DNA from: Pseudonocardia kunmingensis
GTDB taxonomy: Bacteria > Actinomycetota > Actinomycetes > Mycobacteriales > Pseudonocardiaceae
DNA: 64,000 nt
NCBI RefSeq assembly: GCF_006716445.1
Contig: NZ_VFPA01000001.1
Coordinates: 992,001-1,056,000 of the forward strand
Direction of reading: 5' to 3'
Shown: in pieces, positions 41,486-51,131 of the stretch
Layout of the letters: the number at the start of each line of letters is the position of its first letter
How positions within the stretch are numbered: the first letter of the stretch is position 1
Program-made: the position numbers and the translations under genes
The notes under the pieces: model-generated
Told to the model about the DNA's origin: nothing
What the model saw: the letters and a program-made list of their open reading frames with translations, nothing else
Database searches by the model: none

Positions 41486-41755
41486 ATGAGCGGGGGCGAT
41501 CGGTCAGGTCCGGGTACCGTCGACACGATCACCGTGACCTGCTGCGTGGACAGCCGCGCGCACGAGGTTCCCGACGCCGAGCTCGCCGAGGCCGCCCGCC
41601 GTCTCGACGGCTACTTCCAGGCGCTCTGCGGCCACCGCATCACCGCCGCCTCGATGGTGGAGCCCGACGGCCAGCCGTGCCTGCTGTGCGCAGCGATCCG
41701 CGAACGCACCAGCGCCCCGCGCCGCGCCCCGCGCCTGCAGCGCATCCTGGGCTGA
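41486..41755 (+). CDS. Small actinobacterial Cys/His protein, unknown
   Basis: 89 residues. The segment ALCGHRITAASMVEPDGQPC followed by LLC resembles a recurrent actinobacterial small-protein motif (CGHxxxxAxMxEPxGxPCxLC) that could bind a metal. ATG at 41486; basic C-terminus (RTSAPRRAPRLQR). Divergent from DUF397. The function is unknown. Confidence 0.65.
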   Translation: MSGGDRSGPGTVDTITVTCCVDSRAHEVPDAELAEAARRLDGYFQALCGHRITAASMVEPDGQPCLLCAAIRERTSAPRRAPRLQRILG

Positions 41756-41807
41756 TCCGGCCTCCTCCCCGAGCCTCCCCTCCACGATCGGGTACTGACC
41801 CGACGAA

Positions 41808-41836
41808 CAGCACCCGCCCGGGCAGGGCGGGTGCTG
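41808..41836 (+). terminator. Hairpin terminator
   Basis: CAGCACCCGCCC (41808-41819) pairs perfectly with GGGCGGGTGCTG (41825-41836) around GGGCA, 53 bp after the small Cys/His gene. Confidence 0.75.
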
Positions 41837-42011
41837 CCGCCGGCCGGGGCGGACCCCGGCCGATGCGCCCGCAGCCGGGGGGATCACCGCGGACGCCTGG
41901 ATGACTCCGCATCGGCGTGCGGTTCGTTACCCGGTTTCGGCCCGATCGGCGGGTGGTGTCGCCGGCCGGTGCGGGAGACAGTGGGGACGAACCCGGAGAA
42001 GGAGCCTTCTC

Positions 42012-43931
42012 GTGACCGCTACCGAGCAGCGTCCGTCCACCACCGTCACGCATCCCCTGGAGCCGTTGTCGGCCGCCGAGGTCGGGGCCGCAGCCGCGTT
42101 GCTGCGCGAGACCGGCCACGCCGGCCCCACGTGCCGGTTCGTCTCGCTCGTGCTGCACGAGCCGCCGAAGGCCGCGGTGCTGGCGTTCGACGCCGACGGC
42201 ACCCCCACCGCCCGCGAGGCCTCCGCGGTCGTGCTGGACCGGGCCGACGGGCGCACCTACGAGGCCACCGTGTCGCTGACCGACTCGGCCGTGACGCGCT
42301 GGGAGCACGTGCCCGGTGTGCAGCCGCAAGTGCTGCTCGAGGAGTTCTTCGCCTGCGAGGAGATCGTCAAGGCCGACCCGGGCGTGCAGGAGGCCCTGCG
42401 GGAGCGCGGCATCACCGAGTTCGGCGGCGTGATGGTGGACCCGTGGTCGGCGGGCCACTACGGCGACGAGACCGAGGGCAGGCTGGTGCGGGCCCTGGTC
42501 TGGGTCAAGATCGGCGGGCCCGACGACAACGGCTACGCGCACCCCGTCGAGAACCTCGTCGTCTACGTCGACACCCTCGCCGGGCGGGTGGCGAAGCTCG
42601 AGGACCACGGCGTCGTGCCCGTGCCGCAGCAGCCCGGCAACTACACGGCCGCGGACGTGGAGCCGCGCACCGACCTGAAGCCGATCTCGATCACCCAGCC
42701 CGACGGCACGTCCTTCGCCGTGGACGGGCACGAGGTGCGCTGGCAGAAGTGGCGCTTCCGGGTGGGGTTCACCCCGCGCGAGGGCCTGGTCCTGCACACC
42801 GTGCGCTACGACGACGCCGGCCGGGAACGCCCCGTCCTGCACCGCGCGTCGCTCTCGGAGATGGTGGTGCCCTACGGCGACCCCGCTCCCACGCACCGGC
42901 GCAAGAACGCGTTCGACGCCGGCGAGTACAACATCGGCACCCTCGCCAACCCCCTCGAGCTGGGCTGCGACTGCCTCGGCGAGATCCGCTACTTCGACGC
43001 CGTGCTCGCCGACGGCGACGGGAACCCGCTCACGATCCCCAACGCCGTGTGCCTGCACGAGGAGGACCACGGCCTGCTGTGGAAGCACACCGACTTCCGC
43101 ACCGAGAAGGTCGAGGTCCGCCGCTCCCGCCGGCTGGTGATCTCGTTCGTCGCCACCGTGGGCAACTACGAGTACGGCTTCTTCTGGTACCTCTACCAGG
43201 ACGGCACGATCGAGTTCGACGTCAAGCTCACCGGGATCATGTCCACCGGCGCCGTGCCGCCCGGCACCACCCCGACCCACGGGCAGCTGCTCAACGCCGA
43301 CGGCCTCTACGCGCCGATCCACCAGCACGTGTTCAACATGCGGCTGGACTTCGACGTCGACGGCACTGCCAACTCGGTCTACGAGATCGACACCGAGACC
43401 GACCCGCCCGGCCCGGACAACCCGCTGGGCAACGCGTTCCGCACCACCGCCACCCGGTTGGAGACCGAGTCGGCCGCGCAGCGGCGGGTGAGCCTGGACC
43501 GCGCCCGGTACTGGGTGGTGCGCAGCGCCGAGGCCCGCAACGCCGTCGGCGAGCCCACCGGGTACGCGATCAAGCCGCACGGCACGACGGTGCCGTTCGT
43601 GCGGCCGGAGGCCAGCGTCATGCGACGGGCCGGGTTCATGGCCCACCACCTCTGGGTCACCCCGTACGACGAGCACGAGCGGCACGCCGCGGGCGAGTAC
43701 CCCAACCAGCACTCCGGCGGCGACGGCCTGCCCCGCTGGACCGCGGCCGACCGCGACGTCACCGACACCGACGTCGTGGTCTGGTACACGTTCGGCTCGC
43801 ACCACGTGGCCCGGCTGGAGGACTGGCCGGTGATGCCGGTGCAGCACGTGGGCTTCCTGCTGCAGCCGGTGGGCTTCTTCGACCGCAACCCGGCCCTGGA
43901 CGTCCCGCCTCCCCAGGGCCACTGCGAGTGA
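42012..43931 (+). CDS. Copper-containing primary-amine oxidase (TPQ enzyme)
   Basis: 639-residue amine oxidase that converts primary amines such as tyramine or phenylethylamine to aldehyde, ammonia and H2O2. The topaquinone precursor Tyr386 is in VGNYEYGFFW. Copper ligands are His437 and His439 (PIHQHVFNMRLD) and probably His598 in FGSHHVARLEDWPVMPV. Length and residue spacing match the Arthrobacter type. No signal peptide, so cytoplasmic. The start is GTG at 42012 with GAAGGAG about seven bases upstream. It lies just outside the siderophore operon, separated by a palindrome between the convergent 3' ends. Confidence 0.95.
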   Translation: MTATEQRPSTTVTHPLEPLSAAEVGAAAALLRETGHAGPTCRFVSLVLHEPPKAAVLAFDADGTPTAREASAVVLDRADGRTYEATVSLTDSAVTRWEHVPGVQPQVLLEEFFACEEIVKADPGVQEALRERGITEFGGVMVDPWSAGHYGDETEGRLVRALVWVKIGGPDDNGYAHPVENLVVYVDTLAGRVAKLEDHGVVPVPQQPGNYTAADVEPRTDLKPISITQPDGTSFAVDGHEVRWQKWRFRVGFTPREGLVLHTVRYDDAGRERPVLHRASLSEMVVPYGDPAPTHRRKNAFDAGEYNIGTLANPLELGCDCLGEIRYFDAVLADGDGNPLTIPNAVCLHEEDHGLLWKHTDFRTEKVEVRRSRRLVISFVATVGNYEYGFFWYLYQDGTIEFDVKLTGIMSTGAVPPGTTPTHGQLLNADGLYAPIHQHVFNMRLDFDVDGTANSVYEIDTETDPPGPDNPLGNAFRTTATRLETESAAQRRVSLDRARYWVVRSAEARNAVGEPTGYAIKPHGTTVPFVRPEASVMRRAGFMAHHLWVTPYDEHERHAAGEYPNQHSGGDGLPRWTAADRDVTDTDVVVWYTFGSHHVARLEDWPVMPVQHVGFLLQPVGFFDRNPALDVPPPQGHCE

Positions 43932-43990
43932 CACCGGACGAACGGCACTTTCGTCGCTACCTAGCCGACGAGAGTGCCGTTGGTTCGGTG
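43932..43990. terminator. Palindromic repeat family B, copy 1 (between convergent genes)
   Basis: A 25-bp imperfect stem whose core AACGGCACTTTCGTCG (43941-43956) pairs with 43966-43981 around CTACCTAGC. It directly follows the amine-oxidase stop and precedes the siderophore-interacting gene's 3' end. It is nearly the same sequence as the palindrome at 49801-49849, so it is one of a dispersed family and may end transcription from both sides. Confidence 0.8.
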
Positions 43991-44003
43991 GGGGCTCGCC
44001 TCG

Positions 44004-44876
44004 TCAGTGGCCGTGGCCGTGGCCCTCGCCGTCGTTGTGGTCCTCGTCGAAGTTCGTCACGCCGCGCTTCCAGTAGCCGGTGATGTCGCAGTCCTCGTGG
44101 GGGATGCCCAGCTCGTCGCGCACCCAGCGGCGCAGCGGCTTGAGCACGCCCGCCTCGCCCGCCAGCCACACGAAGACGCGCTCGCCGCGCGGCACCTGCA
44201 CGGTGCGGACGGCGCGTTCGAGGATGTCGCTGGTGCCGGGCGCCGCGGTGCCGCGGTGCAGCCACCGGACGGCGACGCCCTCCGGCGCGACGAGCTCGAT
44301 CTCCTCGGACCCGTCGGCGACCTCGACGAACGTCCACCCGGCCGCGGTGGCCGGCAGTTCCTCCAGACGCCGGGCGATGGCCGGCAGGGCGGTGATGTCG
44401 CCACCGAGCAGGTAGCTGTCGTAGCTGTCGGGCACCACGACGCCGCCGGGCGGGCCTGCGACGTGCACGCGGGCGCCGGGGGCGACCGTCGTGGCCCAGT
44501 CCGCCGCGAGCCCGCCGGCGTGCAGCGCGATGTCGAGGTCGATCTCCCGGGCGTCCGGGTCGTAGCGGCGCACCGTGTACTCGCGGCTCACCGGCATGGG
44601 CCGCGGCCACCGCAGCTTGAGCCCGTCGGGCTCGGGCAGCCGCAGCTCGCCGTGCTCGTCGGGGAAGATCAGCTTGACGTGCTCGCACGGCGCGTGGCTC
44701 TCGAAGCCCGCCGCGCCGTCGCCGCCGAGGGTGAGGCGCAGCAGCGCCGAGCCCAGCATGCGGGCGCCGAGCACCTCGCACTCCCGGATGTGGATCGGGT
44801 ACGGAACCCGCTCGCTGCTCGTGCCCGCCCTGACCTCGGCGATCCGCTCCAGGTGCCGTTCCCGTGCCATGGTCAT
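44004..44876 (-). CDS. Siderophore-interacting protein (ferric-siderophore reductase)
   Basis: 290-residue ViuB/SIP-family flavoenzyme that reduces ferric siderophores in the cytosol with NAD(P)H and FAD. It has SREYTVRRYDPDAREIDLDI (FAD site RxYT), LHAGGLAADWATTVAPG, VVPDSYDSYLLGGDITALPA, VFVWLAGEAGVLKPLRRWV and a CDITGYWKRG end. The C-terminal tail is His/Asp-rich (DEDHNDGEGHGHGH) and may bind metal. It is the last gene of the operon and starts by overlapping the mbtH stop (TGATG). Confidence 0.93.
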   Translation of the reverse strand: MTMARERHLERIAEVRAGTSSERVPYPIHIRECEVLGARMLGSALLRLTLGGDGAAGFESHAPCEHVKLIFPDEHGELRLPEPDGLKLRWPRPMPVSREYTVRRYDPDAREIDLDIALHAGGLAADWATTVAPGARVHVAGPPGGVVVPDSYDSYLLGGDITALPAIARRLEELPATAAGWTFVEVADGSEEIELVAPEGVAVRWLHRGTAAPGTSDILERAVRTVQVPRGERVFVWLAGEAGVLKPLRRWVRDELGIPHEDCDITGYWKRGVTNFDEDHNDGEGHGHGH

Positions 44877-45082
44877 CAGTGTCCCATCGCCGCGCGCAGG
44901 CTCCGCGGGCGCAGGTCGCTCCAGTGCTGCTCGACGAACTCCAGGCACGCCGCGCGGGTGTCCGGCCCGAAGGCCGGGCGCCAGCCCGCGGGCACCGGCG
45001 CGAACTCCGGCCAGAGCGAGTGCTGGTCCTCGTCGTTGACGAGCACGCGGAACGTGCCGTCCGGATCGTCGAAGGGGTTCAC
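44876..45082 (-). CDS. MbtH-like protein
   Basis: 68 residues: [38 protein letters not shown] and [15 protein letters not shown] carry the conserved Asn, Ser, Leu, Trp and Pro positions of the family. MbtH proteins bind and stabilise NRPS adenylation domains. None is encoded in this operon, so the partner NRPS is probably elsewhere in the genome. The start is GTG at 45082, overlapping the carrier-protein stop (GTGA). Confidence 0.95.
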   Translation of the reverse strand: MNPFDDPDGTFRVLVNDEDQHSLWPEFAPVPAGWRPAFGPDTRAACLEFVEQHWSDLRPRSLRAAMGH

Positions 45083-45330
45083 GCTCCCCCTCCGACCAGC
45101 TTCTCCCAGTGCCGCAGCACGGGCTGCTCGGCCAGGTCGGCGAACTCCAGCCCGGTGGCGCCGGCCTGCCGCCACTGCTCGACCAGCGACATCAACCGGA
45201 TCGAGTCGACGCCGCGGTCGAGGAGGTCCTCGTCGGGGTCGATCTCGGCCGGGTCGCAGCCGAGCAGGTCGGCGACGTCGGCGCGGACCTGCTCGGGGGC
45301 GAGCACCGGGTCGTTCCCCGCGGCGTTCAC
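45079..45330 (-). CDS. Stand-alone aryl carrier protein
   Basis: 83-residue phosphopantetheine carrier: [20 protein letters not shown] then [19 protein letters not shown], with Ser in VDSIRL as the attachment site. In EntB/DhbB this domain is fused to the isochorismatase; here it is a separate gene that overlaps it (GTGA). It would hold 2,3-dihydroxybenzoate loaded by the adjacent ligase for transfer to an NRPS. Confidence 0.93.
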   Translation of the reverse strand: MNAAGNDPVLAPEQVRADVADLLGCDPAEIDPDEDLLDRGVDSIRLMSLVEQWRQAGATGLEFADLAEQPVLRHWEKLVGGGA

Positions 45331-46025
45331 CGCGCCGCTCCGGCGGGCACGCGCGCGTCCAGCGCCTCGAGCACCGCGGCCGTCGTGGTGACCACCCCGC
45401 AGCGCTGCGCCACGTACTCCAGCGCCTGCTCGTGGTGGCGGCGGGAGAAGTCGGCGACCCCGTCGGCGACGAGGAACGGCCGCACGTCGCGCATGAACGC
45501 CTCCACGGCCGTGGTCTGGCAGCCGATGTGCGCGTACACGCCGGTGATCAGCAGGTGGTCCCGCCCGCGCGCGGCGAGCTGCTCGGTGAACGTGCTGCGC
45601 TGGAACGCGCTGTAGCGCCACTTCGTCAGCTGCACGTCCGACGGGGCGGGCGCGAGCTCGTCCACGATCTCCGCGGCGTGCGGGTCGGTGTCGATCACCG
45701 CACCGATGCCGGCACCCCAGAACTCCGTGAGCAGGCCCCGGTCGCGGGGGTCCTGCCGCCCGGGCTGCGCGGTGTAGAACACCGGCACCCCGCGCTCGCG
45801 GCAGGTCGCGACGAGCGCGGCGACGTTGCGCATCAGGCTCGCCAGCGGTTCCGCGTCCGGCGCGTACGCGGCGAGGAAGTAGCGCTGCATGTCGTGCACG
45901 AGCAGCGCGGCCCGCGAGGGGTCGGGCCGCCACCCGACACGCCCGGCGGGGACGTCGGTCGCGTCCGGCAACGGGTAGGGCTCGATGCGGGGCAGTGACT
46001 CGCGGTTCCGGGACATGCTGCTCAC
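45327..46025 (-). CDS. Isochorismatase
   Basis: 232 residues, equal to the N-terminal domain of EntB/Dhb[36 protein letters not shown] (catalytic Asp), [14 protein letters not shown] (Lys) and [17 protein letters not shown]. It hydrolyses isochorismate to 2,3-dihydro-2,3-dihydroxybenzoate and pyruvate. The carrier domain is split off as the next gene. GTG start overlapping the ligase stop. Confidence 0.95.
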   Translation of the reverse strand: MSSMSRNRESLPRIEPYPLPDATDVPAGRVGWRPDPSRAALLVHDMQRYFLAAYAPDAEPLASLMRNVAALVATCRERGVPVFYTAQPGRQDPRDRGLLTEFWGAGIGAVIDTDPHAAEIVDELAPAPSDVQLTKWRYSAFQRSTFTEQLAARGRDHLLITGVYAHIGCQTTAVEAFMRDVRPFLVADGVADFSRRHHEQALEYVAQRCGVVTTTAAVLEALDARVPAGAAR

Positions 46026-47686
46026 CTCTCCTTCGATCCGGGCACCAGCGACCGGGCGATCGCGGCGCGCAGCTCTCGCTTGCTGGTCTTGCCGACGGGG
46101 GTGGCCGGGAACGCGTCGACGACGAGCACCCGGTCCGGCACGGTGAACGCGGCCACCCCGCGCTCGCGGACGAAGCGCCGCAGCTCACCGGCGCTGGGCC
46201 GGGCGCCGGCGACGGGCACCACGTAGGCGCAGCTGCGCTCGCCCAGGTACTCGTCGGGCACCCCGACCACGGCGGCGTCGAGGACGTCCGGGTGGGCCAT
46301 GAGGTGGTTCTCGACCTCCTCGGCCGCCACCTTCTCCCCGCCCCGGTTGATCTGGTCCTTCACGCGTCCGACGACCTCGAGGTGCCCCGACGCGCACCGG
46401 CGCACGAGGTCACCGGTGCGGTAGAAGCCGTCGGGCGTGAACGCGGTGGCGTTGTGCGCGGCGGCGCGGTAGTAGCCGCGGATCGTGTACGGCCCGCGCG
46501 TGAGCAGGGCGCCGGTCTCCCCCGCGGGCACGTCCTCGTCCGTCAGCGGGTCGACCACGCGCACCTCGTCGTCGAGCGAGATCGGCCGCCCCTGCGTGAC
46601 GAGCACGACGTCGGCGGGGTCGTCCAGGCGCGTGTAGTTGACCATGCCCTCCGCCATGCCGAACACCTGTTGCAGCGCGCAGCCCAGCGCAGGCCCGATC
46701 CGCGCGGCCAGCTCGGCGCCGCACTTCGCCCCACCGACCTGCAGCACCTCCAGGCTCGACAGGTCCAGCTCGGTGCGGGAGGCCGCCTGCACCCACGCGG
46801 CGGCGAGCGGCGGCACCACCCCCGTGATCGTCACGCGCTCGGCCTCGATGAGCCGGAACGCGGTGTCGGCATCGGGACGCGGGGCGAGCACGCAGGTGGC
46901 ACCGGCGTGCAGGGCCCCGAGCACCCCCGGCGAGCTGAGCGGGTAGTTGTGCGCCACCGGGAGCGCGGCGAGGTAGACGCTCTCGGGGGTGAGCCGGCAG
47001 ATCCGGGCGCTCTCCCGCACGCTGTAGAGGTAGTCGTCGTGCGTGCGCGGGATGAGCTTCGGCAGCCCGGTGCTGCCACCGGAGAGCTGCAGGAACGCCA
47101 CGCCCGCCGGGTCGGGGTCGGGCAGCTCGCGCGGCGCCCGGCCCAGCTCGTCGAGGGCGAGCGCCCCGGCAGGCGGCTCCACAGCACCGATGTTCGCTCC
47201 GCAAGCTCCGCTCAGCACGACGACATGGCGCACCGACGCCACCCGGTCGGCGACCCGGCGCGCCAACGCGGCGTGGTCGTACCGGTCGTGGGCGTCGACC
47301 GTGACGATCGCGACGGCCTCGGCCTGCTCCGCGAAGTGCACCAGCTCGGTGTCGCGGTGCGCGGGCAGCGCGAACACCGGCCATGCGCCCACCCGGAACA
47401 GCCCGAACACCACCGGCAGGAACTCCGGCACGTTGGGCAGCTGCACCACCACCCGGTCGCCGGGGCGCACCCCCAGATCGACGAGCCCGGCGGCGAGCCG
47501 GTGCGCGCGCTCGTCCAGCTCGGCGTAGCTGAAGCGCGCGCCCTCCCCGACGACGGCGGTCCGGTCGGCGTGGGCCGCCGCCAGCGCCGTGAGCAGGGCG
47601 CCGAACGTCTGCCCGCGCCAGTGCCCGGCCGCGCGGTAGCGGGCGGCGAAGTCGGGGGGCCAGGGCGTGTGGTCCGGGCCTCTCAT
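46022..47686 (-). CDS. dhbE: 2,3-Dihydroxybenzoate-AMP ligase
   Basis: 554-residue stand-alone adenylation enzyme of the EntE/DhbE group. ATP loop [20 protein letters not shown]; aryl pocket region [20 protein letters not shown] and [65 protein letters not shown]; catalytic Lys in [12 protein letters not shown]. The start [20 protein letters not shown] is typical. It activates dihydroxybenzoate (possibly salicylate) and loads it on the aryl carrier. The operon also holds dhbA, which favours dihydroxybenzoate. Confidence 0.95.
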   Translation of the reverse strand: MRGPDHTPWPPDFAARYRAAGHWRGQTFGALLTALAAAHADRTAVVGEGARFSYAELDERAHRLAAGLVDLGVRPGDRVVVQLPNVPEFLPVVFGLFRVGAWPVFALPAHRDTELVHFAEQAEAVAIVTVDAHDRYDHAALARRVADRVASVRHVVVLSGACGANIGAVEPPAGALALDELGRAPRELPDPDPAGVAFLQLSGGSTGLPKLIPRTHDDYLYSVRESARICRLTPESVYLAALPVAHNYPLSSPGVLGALHAGATCVLAPRPDADTAFRLIEAERVTITGVVPPLAAAWVQAASRTELDLSSLEVLQVGGAKCGAELAARIGPALGCALQQVFGMAEGMVNYTRLDDPADVVLVTQGRPISLDDEVRVVDPLTDEDVPAGETGALLTRGPYTIRGYYRAAAHNATAFTPDGFYRTGDLVRRCASGHLEVVGRVKDQINRGGEKVAAEEVENHLMAHPDVLDAAVVGVPDEYLGERSCAYVVPVAGARPSAGELRRFVRERGVAAFTVPDRVLVVDAFPATPVGKTSKRELRAAIARSLVPGSKER

Positions 47687-48864
47687 GCGTCCTCCAGCCC
47701 GATCGCCCGCAGCAGGGTGCGGAACTTCGCGCCGGTCTCGGCCAGCTCCGCGTCCGGGTCCGACCCCGCGACGACGCCCGCGCCCGCGAAGAGCCGCACC
47801 GTGTCGCCGCAGACCTCCGCGCTGCGCAGCGTCACGGCCCACTCGCCGTCGCCGTCGGCATCGCACCAGCCGACGAGGCCGCTGTAGTAGCCGCGGTCCA
47901 CGCCCTCGATCTCGGCGATCGCGCCGCGCGCGGCCGCCAGCGGCGTCCCGCACACCGCGGGCGTCGGGTGCAGGGCCTCGGCCAGCGCGAGCGACGACAC
48001 CGCGGGGTCGGCGAGGCGTCCGGTGACCGGGCTGGACAGGTGCCACATCGTCGCCGTGCCCAGCACCTCGGGCTCTGCGGGCACCGCCACGTCGGTGCAG
48101 AACCGGCCGAGCACCTCGGCCACCTGCGCGGTGACCAGGGCGTGCTCGCGGCGGTCCTTGTCCGATGCGCGCAGCGCCGCGATCCGGCGGGCGTCCTCGG
48201 CCGCGTCCCCGGCCCGCGGGAGGGACCCGGCCAGCGGGTTGGCGCGCACCGCGTCGCCGTCCCGGGAGACCAGCAGCTCGGGGCTCGCGCCGACGAGCGT
48301 GCGCGGCGCCGCGTCGCCGGGGGCGGTGACGTCGACGGCGAACGCGTGCGCCGCCGGGTCGGCCGCGACCAGCCGGGCCAGCAGCGCCGGCACCGGCACC
48401 GCCCGGTCCGCGGTGAGCTCCAGGCCGCGGGCCAGCACCACCTTCTCCAGCGCGCCGTCCGCGATCAGGCCCAGGGCGCGGCGCACCCCGTCGACGTAGC
48501 CCTGCGGCTCGGGCCGGCGCCGCACCGTGAAGCGGCCCGGCAGTGGCGGCGGCGCGGGCTGGGCGCTGCGGGCGCCTGCGCGGCGGACGAGCGCGGGCAC
48601 GACGAGGCTCGCCTCCGCGTCCGGCCCGAAGCCGAGCGCGCCGACCACCACCGCGTCGTCGACCCCCGCCGCGACGGCACCGGCCAGTGCGTCGCGGGCC
48701 GCGTCGGCCCGCGGTCCGTCGCCGGTGCCGACCAGCGCGTGCACGCCGTCGGCGAGCAGGCTGCCGCTCGTCGAGGAGTAGAAGAACGAGCCCGGCAGGT
48801 AGGCCGCCAGCAGATCGGCCGCGCGATGCTCGGGACGCGGCCGGACCAGGGCCGGAGTGGACAC
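47683..48864 (-). CDS. dhbC: Isochorismate synthase
   Basis: 393-residue chorismate-utilising enzyme of the EntC/DhbC type. It has [85 protein letters not shown] and [20 protein letters not shown], which together cover the Mg and chorismate site. It converts chorismate to isochorismate. GTG start at 48864, 28 bp after dhbA; ends with an ATGA overlap into dhbE. Confidence 0.95.
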   Translation of the reverse strand: MSTPALVRPRPEHRAADLLAAYLPGSFFYSSTSGSLLADGVHALVGTGDGPRADAARDALAGAVAAGVDDAVVVGALGFGPDAEASLVVPALVRRAGARSAQPAPPPLPGRFTVRRRPEPQGYVDGVRRALGLIADGALEKVVLARGLELTADRAVPVPALLARLVAADPAAHAFAVDVTAPGDAAPRTLVGASPELLVSRDGDAVRANPLAGSLPRAGDAAEDARRIAALRASDKDRREHALVTAQVAEVLGRFCTDVAVPAEPEVLGTATMWHLSSPVTGRLADPAVSSLALAEALHPTPAVCGTPLAAARGAIAEIEGVDRGYYSGLVGWCDADGDGEWAVTLRSAEVCGDTVRLFAGAGVVAGSDPDAELAETGAKFRTLLRAIGLEDA

Positions 48865-48892
48865 GTGAGGTGTTCCTTTCGCCGGAGGGGGA

Positions 48893-49660
48893 TCAGGCGC
48901 CGAGCGCGGCGCCGCCGTCGACGGTCAGCGACTGCAGGGTGATGTGCCGCGCCGCGGACCCGGAGAGGAAGAGCACGGCCGCGGCGACGTCGGCGGGAGC
49001 GGCGATCCGACCCAGCGGGATGCCCACCCGGAACTGCTCGGCGACGCCCTCGACCACGGCCTCGGTGCCCGCGCCCGCGGGCAGCGAGGCCTGCAGCATC
49101 GGGGTGTCGGTGGAGCCGGGGCACACGACGTTGCAGCGCACGTGCGGCGCGAGCTCCAGCCCGAGGCAGCGCGTCAGCGCGACCGCCGCGGCCTTCGACG
49201 CCGCGTACGCCGCCATGCCCGTGCGCGGGACGGCGGCGGCGTTCGACGCGACGGTGACGATGCTGCCGCTGCGGCGCCGGTGCATCCGCCGCCCGACCGC
49301 CCGGCCGGTGTTCCACACGCCGGTCGCGTTGACCGCGATGCAGGTGTGCCAGTCGGCGTCGTCGAGCTCGAGCACCGGCCCGCCGCGCAGGACGCCGGCG
49401 ACGTTCGCCAGCGCCCCGATCGGACCGGCCTCGTGCTCGACGTGCGCGACCGCCGACTCGACCGCCTCGGCGTCGCCGACGTCGGCGACGACCGCCGGGG
49501 CGCCGAGCTCCGCCGCGACCTCGCGCACCGCCTCGTCCCGGTCGAGCAGGGCGACCGGCGCGCCGGTGGCGGCGAACGCGCGCGCCACCGCGGCCCCGAT
49601 CCCGTGCGCCGCCCCCGTCACCAGAGCGAGGGTCGGTTCGGATGGGACGAACGGTGGCAC
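48893..49660 (-). CDS. dhbA: 2,3-Dihydro-2,3-dihydroxybenzoate dehydrogenase
   Basis: 255-residue short-chain dehydrogenase. The NAD loop TGAAHGIG is at 15-22, catalytic Ser139, Tyr152 and Lys156 (AAYAASKAA). [31 protein letters not shown] and the [20 protein letters not shown] end match EntA/DhbA. It oxidises dihydro-dihydroxybenzoate to 2,3-dihydroxybenzoate. It is the first gene of the operon, 20 bp downstream of an iron-box-like sequence that probably controls all seven genes. Confidence 0.93.
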   Translation of the reverse strand: MPPFVPSEPTLALVTGAAHGIGAAVARAFAATGAPVALLDRDEAVREVAAELGAPAVVADVGDAEAVESAVAHVEHEAGPIGALANVAGVLRGGPVLELDDADWHTCIAVNATGVWNTGRAVGRRMHRRRSGSIVTVASNAAAVPRTGMAAYAASKAAAVALTRCLGLELAPHVRCNVVCPGSTDTPMLQASLPAGAGTEAVVEGVAEQFRVGIPLGRIAAPADVAAAVLFLSGSAARHITLQSLTVDGGAALGA

Positions 49661-49679
49661 GAGCTACTCCCGCGGTCGG

Positions 49680-49698
49680 TGAGGCTAGGCTCTCCTAA
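49680..49698 (-). promoter_or_regulatory. IdeR/DmdR iron-box-like site 1
   Basis: TGAGGCTAGGCTCTCCTAA matches 15 of 19 positions of the TTAGGTTAGGCTAACCTAA iron-box consensus. It lies 20 bp before the dhbA start, where a bound repressor would block the promoter under iron sufficiency. Confidence 0.7.
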
Positions 49699-49742
49699 CC
49701 AAACATGACCCGCGGCTCTGCGCAAGGGGACGGCCACGCTCC

Positions 49743-49761
49743 GGAAGTTAGGCTAACCACA
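49743..49761 (-). promoter_or_regulatory. IdeR/DmdR iron-box-like site 2
   Basis: GGAAGTTAGGCTAACCACA contains the exact core TTAGGCTAACC of the iron-box consensus (14 of 19 overall), 83 bp before the dhbA start. With site 1 it makes a double operator. Confidence 0.7.
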
Positions 49762-49800
49762 CCGTCAACGGTTGCCGAAGCGTGTTCCCAGGCCCATCCG

Positions 49801-49849
49801 GACGAACGGCACTCTCGTCGGTACCTAACCGACGAAAGTGCCGTTCGTC
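49801..49849. terminator. Palindromic repeat family B, copy 2
   Basis: The 22-base arms GACGAACGGCACTCTCGTCGGT (in two parts: GACGAACGGCACT and CTCGTCGGT, 49801-49822) pair with 49828-49849 with one mismatch around ACCTA. It lies 26 bp past the stop of the amino-acid dehydrogenase gene and so is probably its terminator. Together with the copy at 43932-43990 it brackets the siderophore operon. Confidence 0.8.
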
Positions 49850-49874
49850 ATGCGAATCCGCTCCCGACGTGGCG

Positions 49875-51131
49875 TCAGGGGATGACGAGCTCCGCTGCCG
49901 GCTCTCCCCCGGCCGGCGCGCTCCGCCGGTCGGCACCCAGGCCCCACGCGGTCTCGCGCGGTGCCACCCCGTCGGTGTCCCACCGGTCCAGCAGCAGCGC
50001 GACCTTGCTCCGCATCTCGGTGCGCAGGCGGCGGAACGAGTCCTCGGGGTCGGTGCCGACCTGCCCGAGCAGCAGCCACCACGCCCACGCGGCGGCACCG
50101 GCGTTGGCCACGAAGTCCGGGATGACGGGGATGCCCCGCCCGGCCAGCATGGCCTCGGCCTCCGGCGTCGTCGCGGTGTTGGCCGCCTCGACGACGACGC
50201 GCGCGGCCACGTCGTAGGAGTTGTCCGGGGTGATCGCGTAGGAGATGGCGGCGGGTACCAGGATGTCGGCCTGCGTGGCGATCACCGCCGTGCGCGGCAG
50301 CTGCCGGACCCCGGCCGGCAGGCGCGTGCGGTCGACCTCGCCGTAGGCGTCGCGCAGGTCGAGCAGGGCCGGGACGTCCAGCCCGGCCGGGTCGTACAGG
50401 GTGCCGGCCGCGTCGGCGACGGCGACGACCCGCATGCCCGCCTCGTGCAGGTACCAGGCGGCACCGCCGCCCATCGTCCCGATGCCCTGGACGGCCACTG
50501 TGGTGTCGGGGAGGGGCCAGCCCCATGCGCCCGCGGCGGCGAGGCAGGCCTGCGCCACGCCGTAGCCGCCGATGACGTCGCCGAGCAGGCCGCCCGGCAC
50601 CGGGGTGTCCAGGCCGGCGCGCACCCGGCGCAGAGTCTGCTCCGGGTCGGCGGAGCGGCGGATGGCGGCGTGGTAGGACTGCCCGAGCCCGATCCGGGCG
50701 AAGACCTCGTCGATCAGGTGCTGGGGCACGCCCAGGTCCTCCGCGGTCACCCAGTGCGCGTCCAGCCAGGGGCGCATGGCCTGGCAGAACCGTTCGAGGA
50801 CCTCGACGGCGCGCGGGTCCTTCGGGTCGAAGTCGATGCCGCCCTTCGCCCCGCCCACGGGCAGGTCGAAGACCGCGGTCTTCGCCGCCATCCCCCGCGC
50901 GAGGTCCTCGACCTCGGACATGGTGGCGCCGGCCCGCATCCGGGTGCCGCCGGTGGCCAGCCCGGAGACCAGCGAGTGCACGACGAGGTAGCCGTGGGCG
51001 CCGGTGACCGGGTCGGTCCAGGTCAGGCGCAGCAGGGGCTCGCTGTCCCGCGGACCCGGAACGCCCGCCTGCGGCACCGCGTGCAGCGCCTCCGCGCCGG
51101 CCGGCCCCATCGGGTCCTGCATCGTCGTCAC
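49875..51131 (-). CDS. Leu/Val/Phe-type amino-acid dehydrogenase (Glu/Leu/Phe/Val superfamily)
   Basis: 418 residues. Catalytic Lys96 is in FDLPVGGAKGGIDFDPKDP; the NAD fold has TVAVQGIGTMGGGAAWYLHE, VVVEAANTATTPEAEAML and IPVIPDFVANAGAA. GGTRMRAGATMSEVEDLARG near the N-terminus is typical of the group. It oxidatively deaminates a hydrophobic amino acid or works in reverse; the exact substrate is not predictable. The GTG at 51131 is chosen because GGAGG precedes it by eight bases; ATG at 51122 is the alternative. It is divergent from the LysR gene, which may control it. Confidence 0.9.
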   Translation of the reverse strand: MTTMQDPMGPAGAEALHAVPQAGVPGPRDSEPLLRLTWTDPVTGAHGYLVVHSLVSGLATGGTRMRAGATMSEVEDLARGMAAKTAVFDLPVGGAKGGIDFDPKDPRAVEVLERFCQAMRPWLDAHWVTAEDLGVPQHLIDEVFARIGLGQSYHAAIRRSADPEQTLRRVRAGLDTPVPGGLLGDVIGGYGVAQACLAAAGAWGWPLPDTTVAVQGIGTMGGGAAWYLHEAGMRVVAVADAAGTLYDPAGLDVPALLDLRDAYGEVDRTRLPAGVRQLPRTAVIATQADILVPAAISYAITPDNSYDVAARVVVEAANTATTPEAEAMLAGRGIPVIPDFVANAGAAAWAWWLLLGQVGTDPEDSFRRLRTEMRSKVALLLDRWDTDGVAPRETAWGLGADRRSAPAGGEPAAELVIP

